Made by a program: the position numbers and the translations under genes. A stretch of 9,121 bases of DNA from Candidatus Susulua stagnicola (GTDB taxonomy: Bacteria > Omnitrophota > Gorgyraeia > Duberdicusellales > 4484-171). Under the pieces are notes generated by a model. The model had not been told where the DNA came from, ran no database searches, and worked only from the letters and a program-made list of their open reading frames with translations. The DNA is taken from positions 1-9,121 of the forward strand of contig JAVCBZ010000065.1 in the NCBI GenBank assembly GCA_030765735.1. The letters are read 5' to 3'. Below are positions 1-7,790 of this stretch, piece after piece. How positions within the stretch are numbered: position 1 is the first letter of the stretch; each line of letters starts with the position of its first letter.

Positions 1-2228
1 GCTCCGTGAGTAGATATAAAAAACTCTAATACTGTTAATCCTTCTTTAAAATTAGAAGTAATTGGTATTTCAATAATTTCCCCTGAAGGCTTAGCCATCA
101 GTCCTCTCATACCAGCCAACTGTCTTATCTGCAATTTTGAACCTCTAGCTCCAGAATCTGCCATCATGAAAACCGGATTATCTTCTTCCATACTGCTAAA
201 CACTAAATCTGAAACTTTATCAGTAGTTCTAGTCCAAACGTCAATAATTTTGTTATGCCTTTCTCTTTCAGTAATAATTCCACGTCTATACTGTTCTTCT
301 ACTTTACTTAATTCACTAGTGGCTTCAACAATACACTCTTGTTTTTTCTCAGGTATCTTTAAATCACCAATAGCAATACTTATCCCTCCTAAGGTAGCAT
401 ACTCAAAGCCTAAATCCTTTATCGCATCTAGAAGAGCAATAACTGCGCTATGACCAAATTGCTTATAGCACTCACTAATAATCTCTGATATCCCTCGCTT
501 ATTCAAGACTTCATTAACAAAACGAAATCCCTCAGGTAAAATTTCATTAAAAATAACTCGACCAGTAGTAGTTTTGACTATTCTTCTCTCTCCATTCTCA
601 TATATTCTCAACTTAATCTTAGCCTGAAGATCAACTTCTTCATCCTGATAAGCAGTAATTACTTCATCGGAATTAGAAAAGGTAATTCCTTCTCCTTTTG
701 CTTTATCCTTCATCATAGTAACGTAACGACACCCAATAATCATATCCTGACTAGGAGCAATAACCGGCCGACCATCAGAAGGAGAAAAAATATTATTAAC
801 TGAAAGCATTATTATTCTAGCTTCAGACTGAGCTTCTAAGGATAATGGAAGATGGACAGCCATCTGATCCCCATCAAAATCAGCATTAAAAGCAGCACAA
901 ACAAGTGGATGCAATTTGATAGCCTTTCCTTCAACTAAAACCGGATAAAAAGCTTGAACACTTAAACGATGCAATGTAGGAGCACGATTAAGTAAAACCG
1001 GATGCCCTTTTATTACGTCCTCAAGTATATCCCAAACTTCAATTCGAGCACGCTCAACCATTCTACGTGCACCCTTTATTGTATGAACAAATCCTTTTTC
1101 TCTTAATTTCTTAATAATAAATGGCTCAACTAATTCTAAAGCCATTTGTTTAGGAATACCGCACTGATGGAGTTTTAATTCCGGGCCAACGATAATAACA
1201 CTTCTTCCAGAATAATCTACACGCTTACCTAAAAGATTTTGTCTAAAACGTCCTTGTTTACCTTTAAGCATATCTGAAAGACTCTTTAAAGGCCTATTTT
1301 GTGGACCAACAACCGGACGTCCATGGCGCCCATTCTCCAAAACCGCATCAACAGCTTCTTGAAGCATTCTTTTTTCATTTCTGATAATTATATCAGGTGC
1401 ACCTAAAGACATTAATTTCTTTAAACGATTATTTCTATTTATAACTCTACGATAAAGATCATTAAGATCAGAAGAAGCAAATCTTCCTCCCTCTAACGGC
1501 ACTAAAGGACGTAGGTCTGGTGGAATAATAGGAAGAACATCTAAAACCATCCATTCACATTTATTCCCTGAACGACGCAAATCTTCAACTATTTTCAATC
1601 TTTTTAAAAGTCGCTTATTTACTCCAACTTTGCCTTTTTCTATGCTTTTACGTATTGTCTTACTCATTTTGTCTAAATCAATATCTTTTAAAAGTTCTTT
1701 TATAACTTCGGCCCCAATTCCAGCTTTAAACTCTCCACTACTACTTCCTAAAGCCTCTTGATATTCGGCTTCATTAAGGAGCTGACCTTTTTTCAAACCA
1801 GTCATACCAGGGTCTGTTACGACATGTTCTTCATAATAAATAACTTTCTCTAATTGTTTAATACTTAAATCAAGGAGAGCGCCAATTCGAGAAGGAAGAA
1901 CTTTAAAAAACCATATATGTGTTGCCGGAGTTGCTAAAGCAATATGCCCCATACGCTGTCTTCTCACTGATGAATGCAAAATCTCTACTCCACAACGATC
2001 ACATTTAGAACCTTTAAATTTAATCCCCTTCATTTTGCCACAATGGCATTCCCAATCTTTAGAAGGTCCAAATATCCTCTCACAAAAAAGACCATCCTTT
2101 TCTGGTTTTAAAGTACGGTAATTTAAGGTTTCAGCTTTCTTTACTTCTCCTGAAGACCAACTCTTGATAACTCCAGGTGAAGCTAATTTTATACTTATTC
2201 GGTCAAAAAAAGTACCTTCTTCTATCAT
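1..2228 (-). CDS. rpoC: DNA-directed RNA polymerase subunit beta' (partial, 3' end outside window)
   Basis: Beta' is the catalytic subunit of core RNA polymerase and carries the active-site Mg2+. The first 742 codons are present; the window ends in the bridge-helix motif (FISTHG, with the next codon beginning GC as expected for Ala), so the trigger loop and C-terminal jaw are missing. Visible landmarks: the N-terminal zinc-binding site with C61, C63, C76 and C79; the conserved LGKRVDYSGRS segment at about 334-343; and the invariant catalytic NADFDGD motif at 448-454 (bases 867-887), whose three Asp bind Mg2+. The start is ATG at 2228. It overlaps the rpoB stop as ATGA, with GGAGA in the last rpoB codons as ribosome binding site, so translation is probably coupled to rpoB and the subunits made in balanced amounts. 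No internal stop was seen. Truncation is by the window edge, not biological. Confidence 0.98.
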   Translation of the reverse strand, partial: MIEEGTFFDRISIKLASPGVIKSWSSGEVKKAETLNYRTLKPEKDGLFCERIFGPSKDWECHCGKMKGIKFKGSKCDRCGVEILHSSVRRQRMGHIALATPATHIWFFKVLPSRIGALLDLSIKQLEKVIYYEEHVVTDPGMTGLKKGQLLNEAEYQEALGSSSGEFKAGIGAEVIKELLKDIDLDKMSKTIRKSIEKGKVGVNKRLLKRLKIVEDLRRSGNKCEWMVLDVLPIIPPDLRPLVPLEGGRFASSDLNDLYRRVINRNNRLKKLMSLGAPDIIIRNEKRMLQEAVDAVLENGRHGRPVVGPQNRPLKSLSDMLKGKQGRFRQNLLGKRVDYSGRSVIIVGPELKLHQCGIPKQMALELVEPFIIKKLREKGFVHTIKGARRMVERARIEVWDILEDVIKGHPVLLNRAPTLHRLSVQAFYPVLVEGKAIKLHPLVCAAFNADFDGDQMAVHLPLSLEAQSEARIIMLSVNNIFSPSDGRPVIAPSQDMIIGCRYVTMMKDKAKGEGITFSNSDEVITAYQDEEVDLQAKIKLRIYENGERRIVKTTTGRVIFNEILPEGFRFVNEVLNKRGISEIISECYKQFGHSAVIALLDAIKDLGFEYATLGGISIAIGDLKIPEKKQECIVEATSELSKVEEQYRRGIITERERHNKIIDVWTRTTDKVSDLVFSSMEEDNPVFMMADSGARGSKLQIRQLAGMRGLMAKPSGEIIEIPITSNFKEGLTVLEFFISTHG

Positions 2229-5200
2229 TTGCTCTCCTTTTCTGCCCTAATATCTAAACAAAGGCCTTGCAATTCCTTTACTAAAACATTAAAAGATTCA
2301 GGCACAGAAGGTTGAAACTTTTGTTCGCCTCTTACTATCGCTTCGTATATCCTTGTTCTTCCTTCAACGTCATCACTCTTTACTGTAAGCATTTCTTGAA
2401 GAGTAAAAGCTGCACCATAAGCTTCTAAGGCCCAAACTTCCATTTCACCAAAACGCTGCCCACCAAATTGAGCCTTACCGCCTAACGGCTGTTGAGTAAT
2501 AAGGGAATAAGGTCCTATAGCTCTAGCATGGATCTTATCATCAATCATATGTATTAGCTTCATTATGTAAACATACCCAACACCAGCCTTCTGAGAGAAA
2601 GGTTTACCAGTAAAGCCATCAAAAAGAGTAACTTTACCAGTTTCAGGCAAATCAGCTTTGCGTAATAAATCTTTTACATCTTCTTCTTTAGCTCCATCAA
2701 AAACTGGAGAAGCAATATTTAATCCTAATCTCTTAGCAGCCCAGCCCAAATGCATCTCTAGAAGCTGTCCAACATTCATTCTTGAAGGAACGCCTAAAGG
2801 ATTTAGAAGTATATCTACTGGGGTACCATCAACGAGATAAGGCATATCTTCTTCAGGTAAAATTTTAGAAATTACACCTTTGTTCCCATGCCGACCTGAA
2901 AGCTTATCTCCAGCAGAAATTTTTCTTTTCATGGCTACAAAAACCATTACTCGCTTCAATACTCCTGCAGGAAGCTCGTCGCCTTTTTTAATTTTAGCTA
3001 TTTCTAATTCTTTTTCTATAGCTAGTTCAACAATTCTTCCATCATAAATATCAGTTATCGCTTTGCATTCTTCATTCTCTTCATAATCAGAAGCAATAAT
3101 TTTAGTTTCATCCTTATTTAAACAAATACCTAAACGTCTACTTTTTTCTTGCTCTAGAAGTTTTTTCTCTTCATCATAATAAACTTCAATTTCCTTTATT
3201 TTACGTAGTTCTTCAGTTTTCTCTTTCCTTGTACGTCTACCTCTATCTTTTCTCTGAAAAACTTCAACATTAATAACTACACCATGAATTCCTGGTGGAA
3301 CCCTTAAGGAAGTATCTTTTACATCAGCTGCCTTTTCACCAAAAATTGCTCTCAATAATCTTTCTTCTGGAGAAAGTTCTTTTTCAGTCTTAGGGGTTAC
3401 TCTTCCAACCAAAATATCATCAGGAGAAACTTCAGCTCCAATTCGAATAATTCCACCATCATCTAAATTACTTAAAGCTTCTTCACTTACATTAGGAATA
3501 TCTCGAGTAATTTCTTCATTACCTAATCTTGTTTCCCGAGCTTCACATTTGAACTTCTCAATATGCAAAGAAGTAAGTGTGTCTTCTTTTACTAATTTTT
3601 CATTAATAATGATCGCATCTTCAAAGTTATAACCTCTCCAAGGTATAAATGCTACAAGCAAATTAGTGCCCAAAGAAAGTCTTCCATCTTGCGTTGCCAT
3701 ACCATCAGCAATAATTGCATTTTTCTTTACTTCATCTCCTTTCTTAACTAAAGGTTTTTGATTTGTACAAGTATCAGCATTAGAACGGCTAAACTTCTTT
3801 AATTTATAAGTAAAATTACCTACTCTTATTGATGAAGAATCTACTTCATTAACTCTACCTGATTCTTTAGCAATTAGTATTACTCCACTATCCCTAGCTA
3901 CCTTTTCTTCAATTCCAGTCCCAACTAAAGGTTGTTGAGGAAACATTAATGGTACTGCTTGTCTTTGCATATTAGAACCCATAAGTGCCCGATTAGCATC
4001 ATCATGCTCAAGAAAAGGGATCATTGAAGCAGAAACAGATATAATTTGTTGCGGAGAAACATCCATATATTGAAGATTCTTAGGTTTTACTTTAGGAAAT
4101 TTACCTAAATGACGAGCATAAACTTCTTTATCTGTTATTTTTCCTTTTTCATCTATATTAGCTGTTACCTGAGAAATTATTGCCTTTTCTTCCTCATCAC
4201 TCATTAAATATTCAATTTTATCATCAACTGACCCATCTTGGACTTTTCGATAAGGAGTAATTAAAAACCCTAAAGGATTTACCCGAACATAAGTAGTTAA
4301 AGAAGCTAGAAGACCAATGTTTGCCCCTTCTGGTGTCTCTATAGGACAAATTTTTCCATAATGAGTAGGATGGACATCACGAACTTCAAAACCAGCACGC
4401 TCACGAGACAATCCTCCTGGCCCCATAGCAGAAAGCCTACGTTTGTGAGTCATTTCAGCTAAAGGATTTGTTTGATCCATAAATTGAGAAAGAGGTGAAC
4501 GAGCAAAAAAATCTTGTATTTGCGTAGAAAAAGCTCGAGAATTTATAAGATGCTGAATAGAAAAATCATTAGAAGAAATAAGTGAATACCTATCTAAAAA
4601 TGTTCTTTCAATTCTTAATAATCCAACTCTTACCTGATGTTGAAGCAACTCACCAATAAGCTTCACTCTTCGATTCGAAAGGTGATCAATGTCATCAATA
4701 TCTCTTTTTCCTGCCTTTACTAAAAGTAAAGTTTTAATAATCTGTTCTACAGTACTTAAATCCAAGGTTCGCTTATTTAAGCTAAAATCCATGCCTAACT
4801 TCTTATTAAGAAGATATCTACCTACTCTACCTAAATCATACCTACGAGGATCAATAAACATTCTGCGAAAAACTTCTTTAGCAGCATCTATTGTAATCGG
4901 TTCAGTAGGACGCATTTTTTTATAAAAGTCTAAATAAGCTTCTTCCTTACTTACTGTAGAATCTTTTTTAACTGTATTAACTAATTCAGGATAAGGTTTA
5001 TCAGCAAAATGACTATAAATATCTTCATTACTAGAAAGACCTAAAATACGCAAAATTTGAGTTCCAGGAAAAGTCTTTCTACGATCAATAATAGCAGTAA
5101 TCGTATCATTTATATCAGTTCTAAACTCTAACCAATATCCACGATAAGGAATTATACGAGCAAAGTAAATACGTTTGCCTGTAGGATGTGTCTCCTCTTC

Positions 5201-5641
5201 AAAAAATACACCAGGAGAACGTTGTAATTGGCTAATAATCGCTCTTTCATCACCATTAATGATGTAAGCAGCAGTATCAGACATAAGGGGAATATCACCT
5301 AAATAGATTTCTTGTTCCTTCATCTCACGAGATGAATCAGAAAGCCTTAAACGCACTCTTAAGGGCGCAGCATAAGTCTGAGATCTTCTTTTGCACTCAT
5401 CAATGCTATAGCGTGGCCGACTCAAACTATATGAAATAAAATCTAAACGATATTGCTTATCTGGACTTTCCATGGGGAAAATTTCTTTCAAAACTTCCTG
5501 AAGCCCAACATTTTTTCTCTTCTCCGGTAAAACATCAACTTGTAAAAATTCTTTGTAAGAACGTAATTGATGCTCAAGAAGATGAGGCATAGCAAAGCTC
5601 TTTTTAATTTTAGCAAAAGATAGCCTTTTAGCTTTTTTCAA
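2225..5641 (-). CDS. rpoB: DNA-directed RNA polymerase subunit beta
   Basis: Beta subunit of core RNA polymerase, 1138 aa. Landmarks in order: the N-terminal protrusion/lobe region; the rifampicin-pocket segment at about 380-407 (LSQFMDQ, THKRRLSAMG) with D389, H399 and S404 matching E. coli D516, H526 and S531; IETPEGANIG at about 434-443; the acidic pair E674/D675 in GYNFED; the active-site lysines K913 and K921 in GDKLSGRHGNKG; and the C-terminal GQRFGEMEVWALEAYGAA segment that contacts beta'. It is about 200 aa shorter than the E. coli protein because the large beta inserts are absent, which is a common compact form. The start codon is TTG, placed 5 nt after a perfect AGGAGG; the first in-frame ATG is codon 18 and would remove the basic N-terminus. 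The TGA stop overlaps the rpoC ATG. The rifampicin residues do not suggest intrinsic target resistance (inference). Confidence 0.98.
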   Translation of the reverse strand: MKKAKRLSFAKIKKSFAMPHLLEHQLRSYKEFLQVDVLPEKRKNVGLQEVLKEIFPMESPDKQYRLDFISYSLSRPRYSIDECKRRSQTYAAPLRVRLRLSDSSREMKEQEIYLGDIPLMSDTAAYIINGDERAIISQLQRSPGVFFEEETHPTGKRIYFARIIPYRGYWLEFRTDINDTITAIIDRRKTFPGTQILRILGLSSNEDIYSHFADKPYPELVNTVKKDSTVSKEEAYLDFYKKMRPTEPITIDAAKEVFRRMFIDPRRYDLGRVGRYLLNKKLGMDFSLNKRTLDLSTVEQIIKTLLLVKAGKRDIDDIDHLSNRRVKLIGELLQHQVRVGLLRIERTFLDRYSLISSNDFSIQHLINSRAFSTQIQDFFARSPLSQFMDQTNPLAEMTHKRRLSAMGPGGLSRERAGFEVRDVHPTHYGKICPIETPEGANIGLLASLTTYVRVNPLGFLITPYRKVQDGSVDDKIEYLMSDEEEKAIISQVTANIDEKGKITDKEVYARHLGKFPKVKPKNLQYMDVSPQQIISVSASMIPFLEHDDANRALMGSNMQRQAVPLMFPQQPLVGTGIEEKVARDSGVILIAKESGRVNEVDSSSIRVGNFTYKLKKFSRSNADTCTNQKPLVKKGDEVKKNAIIADGMATQDGRLSLGTNLLVAFIPWRGYNFEDAIIINEKLVKEDTLTSLHIEKFKCEARETRLGNEEITRDIPNVSEEALSNLDDGGIIRIGAEVSPDDILVGRVTPKTEKELSPEERLLRAIFGEKAADVKDTSLRVPPGIHGVVINVEVFQRKDRGRRTRKEKTEELRKIKEIEVYYDEEKKLLEQEKSRRLGICLNKDETKIIASDYEENEECKAITDIYDGRIVELAIEKELEIAKIKKGDELPAGVLKRVMVFVAMKRKISAGDKLSGRHGNKGVISKILPEEDMPYLVDGTPVDILLNPLGVPSRMNVGQLLEMHLGWAAKRLGLNIASPVFDGAKEEDVKDLLRKADLPETGKVTLFDGFTGKPFSQKAGVGYVYIMKLIHMIDDKIHARAIGPYSLITQQPLGGKAQFGGQRFGEMEVWALEAYGAAFTLQEMLTVKSDDVEGRTRIYEAIVRGEQKFQPSVPESFNVLVKELQGLCLDIRAEKESK

Positions 5642-5646
5642 GTTAT

Positions 5647-5652
5647 CCTCCT
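5647..5652 (-). promoter_or_regulatory. Ribosome binding site deciding the TTG start of rpoB
   Basis: The coding strand reads AGGAGG, then five bases (ATAAC), then TTG and the basic codons for MKKAKR. No in-frame ATG lies between this site and codon 18. The strong Shine-Dalgarno at ideal spacing is the reason for choosing TTG at 5641 as start. Confidence 0.88.
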
Positions 5653-5653
5653 A

Positions 5654-5714
5654 ATATTAGCTCTTAGTACTTAGCTCATAGACTATCTGCAAACTATGAG
5701 CTATGAGCCATGAA
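5654..5714. repeat. rplL-rpoB spacer: degenerate 7-nt repeats around a 10-bp inverted repeat
   Basis: On the plus strand, consecutive 7-mers ATATTAG, CTCTTAG, TACTTAG, CTCATAG (5654-5681) are followed by a 12-nt unrelated centre (5682-5693) and then CTATGAG, CTATGAG, CCATGAA (5694-5714), abutting the rplL stop triplet. The two halves are roughly mirror images. Their inner arms, TAGCTCATAG (5672-5681) and CTATGAGCTA (5694-5703), form a perfect 10-bp inverted repeat that would fold as a hairpin with a 12-nt loop in either strand's RNA. No T-run follows in the transcript direction, so it does not look like an intrinsic terminator. It sits where many bacteria have a processing or partial-termination site between ribosomal-protein and polymerase genes; that role is inference. 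Confidence 0.8.
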
Positions 5715-6083
5715 CTATTTCAACTCTACAGTAGCCCCAGTAGCTTCAATTCTCTTCTTAATTTCTTCAGCTTCTTCTTTAGTTACATTTTCCTTAATTG
5801 CCTTAGGTGCAGAATCAACTAAATCTTTTGCTTCCTTTAAGCCTAATTCAGTAATTGCCCTGACTTCTTTAATAACTGCGATTTTGTTAGCGCCTATGCC
5901 AGTTAAGGTCACAGTAAATGCTGTTTGCTCTTCTTCTTCTTCAACAGCAACACCAGCAACAGCTACAGCAGCAGGAGCAGAAGCAGTCACTCCAAACTTA
6001 TCTTCACAAGCTTTTACTAGCTCGGAAAGTTCTAAAACAGTCATCTCCTCTACCACCTTCATGATATCTTCAACTTTCGACAT
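5715..6083 (-). CDS. rplL: Large ribosomal subunit protein bL12 (L7/L12)
   Basis: Stalk protein, 122 aa, that recruits and stimulates translation GTPases (EF-Tu, EF-G, IF2); in known ribosomes it is present as several dimers bound to L10. Residues 1 to about 33 form the helical dimerisation and L10-binding domain. About 34-53 is an Ala/Val/Glu-rich flexible hinge ending in a run of Glu. Residues 54-122 form the globular C-terminal domain with the conserved segment KIAVIKEVRAITELGLKEAK that contacts factors. The start at 6083 (MSKVEDIMK) is chosen because it follows the best Shine-Dalgarno in the window; an in-frame ATG 21 codons upstream lies inside rplJ and gives a Lys-rich extension not found in the family. 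The stop is TAG. The gap from rplJ is 10 nt. Confidence 0.97.
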   Translation of the reverse strand: MSKVEDIMKVVEEMTVLELSELVKACEDKFGVTASAPAAVAVAGVAVEEEEEQTAFTVTLTGIGANKIAVIKEVRAITELGLKEAKDLVDSAPKAIKENVTKEEAEEIKKRIEATGATVELK

Positions 6084-6087
6084 AAAT

Positions 6088-6095
6088 ACCTCCTT
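6088..6095 (-). promoter_or_regulatory. Near-perfect ribosome binding site of rplL
   Basis: The coding strand reads AAGGAGGT four bases before the ATG of rplL and overlaps the TAA stop of rplJ. It is the strongest ribosome binding site in the window. That fits the need for L7/L12 in several copies per ribosome while the neighbouring proteins are needed once (inference). It also fixes the rplL start at 6083. Confidence 0.9.
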
Positions 6096-6645
6096 ATCCT
6101 TTTTTCTGCTCTTTAGTTTTTTTAATTTCTTCAATGACCCAAACAAACTTTAGAATTATCTGATTTAATGCATTAAGAAAACCTGACATTGGCGAAGCAA
6201 AAGAAGAAACTACCATACCAATGAGCACTTCTCGAGAAGGAAGTTTTGCTAAAGAAGTTAATTCTTTTGAATCAACTTTTTTGTCCCTTATAAATCCACC
6301 TTTCAATTGCAAAGCTTCAGTTTCTTTAGTAAATTCAACAAGAGTTTTACAAACCTTAACTACATCCTCATCTTTTATAATAACAACAGCTGTCTCTGTT
6401 TCTAACAAATCATCTATATTCTCTCGTCCCAATTCGCTTAGTGCTCTCTTAAATAAAGAATTTTTAGCTACAACAACTTTAGCACCAAGATCACGAAGAT
6501 TGTTACGTAACTCATTAAATGGATAAGCTCCAACCTTATTAAAACCAACAAAAAAACACCCTTCAGTGTTTTGAACACCTTGCTTAAGATCTTCTACAAT
6601 CCTTTCAGCTATTACTAAACCTATTTTTTTTACTTCTTTTGCCAT
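6094..6645 (-). CDS. rplJ: Large ribosomal subunit protein uL10
   Basis: L10 anchors the L7/L12 dimers to 23S rRNA near L11 and so forms the base of the ribosomal stalk. The protein is 183 aa, a little longer than the 165-aa E. coli form. The N-terminal rRNA-binding domain contains the recognisable segment VVAKNSLFKRAL at about 58-69. The conserved LPSREVLIGMVVSSFASPMSG lies at about 135-155. The C-terminal helix (about 156-175, NALNQIILKFVWVIEEIKK) is where L12 dimers bind, and it is followed by a Lys-rich tail. The ATG at 6645 follows AGGA that overlaps the rplA TAG stop, with only 6 nt between genes. There is therefore no room for the usual L10-binding leader RNA upstream; see findings. 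Confidence 0.97.
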   Translation of the reverse strand: MAKEVKKIGLVIAERIVEDLKQGVQNTEGCFFVGFNKVGAYPFNELRNNLRDLGAKVVVAKNSLFKRALSELGRENIDDLLETETAVVIIKDEDVVKVCKTLVEFTKETEALQLKGGFIRDKKVDSKELTSLAKLPSREVLIGMVVSSFASPMSGFLNALNQIILKFVWVIEEIKKTKEQKKG

Positions 6646-6651
6646 GATTTC

Positions 6652-7332
6652 CTATAAGCTAAATTTTATCGCTGGCCCAATAGTTGCAGACAAATAAAGA
6701 CTCCCTATAAAATCACCTTTAACTGACGCAGGTCTTGCAGCATCAAGGGCATTAACAAAAGTCTCTACATTTTCTAACAAATTTTGACCACTAAATGATA
6801 ACTTCCCTATCCCAACATGAATAGACCCAAGTTTATCCATACGAAAATCAATTTTTCCTCTCTTTGCCTCTGAAATTGCATGAGTTATGTTTTCAGTTAC
6901 TGTACCAGTTTTAGGAGAAGGCATTAGACCTCTGGGTCCTAAAAACTTTCCTAACTTACTCACTGAACGCATCATTGAAGGTGTAGATATACAACAACCA
7001 AAATCAGTCCATCCTTCTTTAAGAATCTTATCAATAGTATCCTGGGAACCAACATAGTCAGCTCCAGCATCTTTAGCATCTTTTTCTTTCTCAGGTTCAC
7101 AAAAAACTAAAATCTTAATCTGCTTTCCAGTACCATGAGGCAATACAACTGACCCCCTAACCATTTGTTCAGACTGTTTAGGATCTGCACCCAATTTTCC
7201 ACAAATCTCTATTGTCTGATCAAATTTAGCTTTAGGCATAGCTTTCAAAAGATCAATTGCTTCTTTTAGAGAATAAGCCTTATCCTCTTCAACCATTTTT
7301 TTAGCTTCTAAATATCTTTTACTATGTGCCAT
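6652..7332 (-). CDS. rplA: Large ribosomal subunit protein uL1
   Basis: L1 forms the mobile stalk of the large subunit that handles deacylated tRNA at the E site; in many bacteria it also represses its own operon by binding a 23S-like site in the mRNA. The protein is 226 aa, the normal length. Family segments visible: N-terminal HSKRYLEAKKMV, MVRGSVVLPHGTGK at 57-70, the L1 signature around KFLGPRGLMPSPKTGT at 129-144, and the C-terminal ARPASVKGDFIGSLYLSATIGP at 199-220. The start at 7332 is chosen because AAGGAAG (7339-7345) sits 6 nt upstream and MAHSKRY matches family N-termini. An in-frame ATG 13 codons further upstream lies inside rplK and has no ribosome binding site. The stop is TAG. 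The gap to rplK is 11 nt. Confidence 0.97.
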   Translation of the reverse strand: MAHSKRYLEAKKMVEEDKAYSLKEAIDLLKAMPKAKFDQTIEICGKLGADPKQSEQMVRGSVVLPHGTGKQIKILVFCEPEKEKDAKDAGADYVGSQDTIDKILKEGWTDFGCCISTPSMMRSVSKLGKFLGPRGLMPSPKTGTVTENITHAISEAKRGKIDFRMDKLGSIHVGIGKLSFSGQNLLENVETFVNALDAARPASVKGDFIGSLYLSATIGPAIKFSL

Positions 7333-7343
7333 AAATATCTTCC

Positions 7344-7784
7344 TTAACCTTGAATTACTTTTAATCCGCAACTTCTAGCCGTACCTTCGACTATTTTGGC
7401 GGCAGCTTCTAAGTCTCTAGTATTCAAATCCTGTATTTTCTCTTGAGCTATTTGCATAACTGCACTTTTAGTTACTTCACCAATAATTTCTTTACCAGGT
7501 AAAGAACTAGCTTTGGCTAAGTTAGCCGCTCTTTTCAACAAAAAAGAAACTGGAGGACTCTTAACAATAAAATCAAAAGAACGATCTTCGTAAACACTAA
7601 TTATAACCGGAACAATCATTCCTTCTTTTTGTTTTGTACTCTCATTGAATGCCTTACAAAACTGCATGATGTTTACCCCGTGCTGCCCCAAAGCTGGACC
7701 AACAGGTGGTGCTGGGTTTGCTGCTCCAGCCGGAATTTGTAACTTTATCTGACTTACTAGTTTTTTCTTCTTTTTTTTAGCCAT
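7344..7784 (-). CDS. rplK: Large ribosomal subunit protein uL11
   Basis: L11 binds the GTPase-associated region of 23S rRNA, next to the L10-L12 stalk, and is needed in many bacteria for sensing uncharged tRNA by RelA-type enzymes. The protein is 146 aa, near the usual 141-145. The N-terminal domain carries the Pro-rich segment IPAGAANPAPPVGPALGQHGVNI (about 17-39), the region where thiazole antibiotics act. The C-terminal RNA-binding domain spans about 75-146 and ends in the conserved GTARSCGLKVIQG. The N-terminus is unusually lysine-rich (six Lys in a row after MA), encoded by an A-rich tract. The ATG at 7784 is 6 nt after the nusG stop and no good Shine-Dalgarno lies in range, so translation is probably coupled to nusG (inference). 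Confidence 0.97.
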   Translation of the reverse strand: MAKKKKKKLVSQIKLQIPAGAANPAPPVGPALGQHGVNIMQFCKAFNESTKQKEGMIVPVIISVYEDRSFDFIVKSPPVSFLLKRAANLAKASSLPGKEIIGEVTKSAVMQIAQEKIQDLNTRDLEAAAKIVEGTARSCGLKVIQG

Positions 7785-7790
7785 AATGTT

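Noticed and set aside
166..453. 95-codon plus-strand open frame inside rpoC
   Set aside because: Antisense shadow of conserved rpoC sequence; the hydrophobic appearance comes from the complement of Glu/Lys-rich codons.
4420..4505. Rifampicin-resistant target site in RpoB
   Set aside because: The key positions D389, H399 and S404 carry the usual sensitive residues. P383 at the E. coli Q510 position alone is not evidence of resistance.
5642..5714. Intrinsic terminator between rplL and rpoB
   Set aside because: The hairpin is not followed by a T-run in the transcript and its stem is AT-rich; rpoB has its own strong ribosome binding site just downstream and no clear promoter was seen in the spacer.
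6084..6146. Upstream ATG adding 21 residues to L7/L12
   Set aside because: It lies inside rplJ and the Lys-rich extension is foreign to the family; the perfect ribosome binding site points to 6083.
5710..6153. 147-codon plus-strand open frame opposite rplL
   Set aside because: It lies entirely antisense to rplL and the rplJ end; its Ser/Thr/Ala-rich translation is the shadow of the rplL reading frame and shows no family features.
7333..7371. Upstream ATG adding 13 residues to L1
   Set aside because: It lies inside rplK without a ribosome binding site, while MAHSKRY at 7332 has AAGGAAG at good spacing and matches the family N-terminus.
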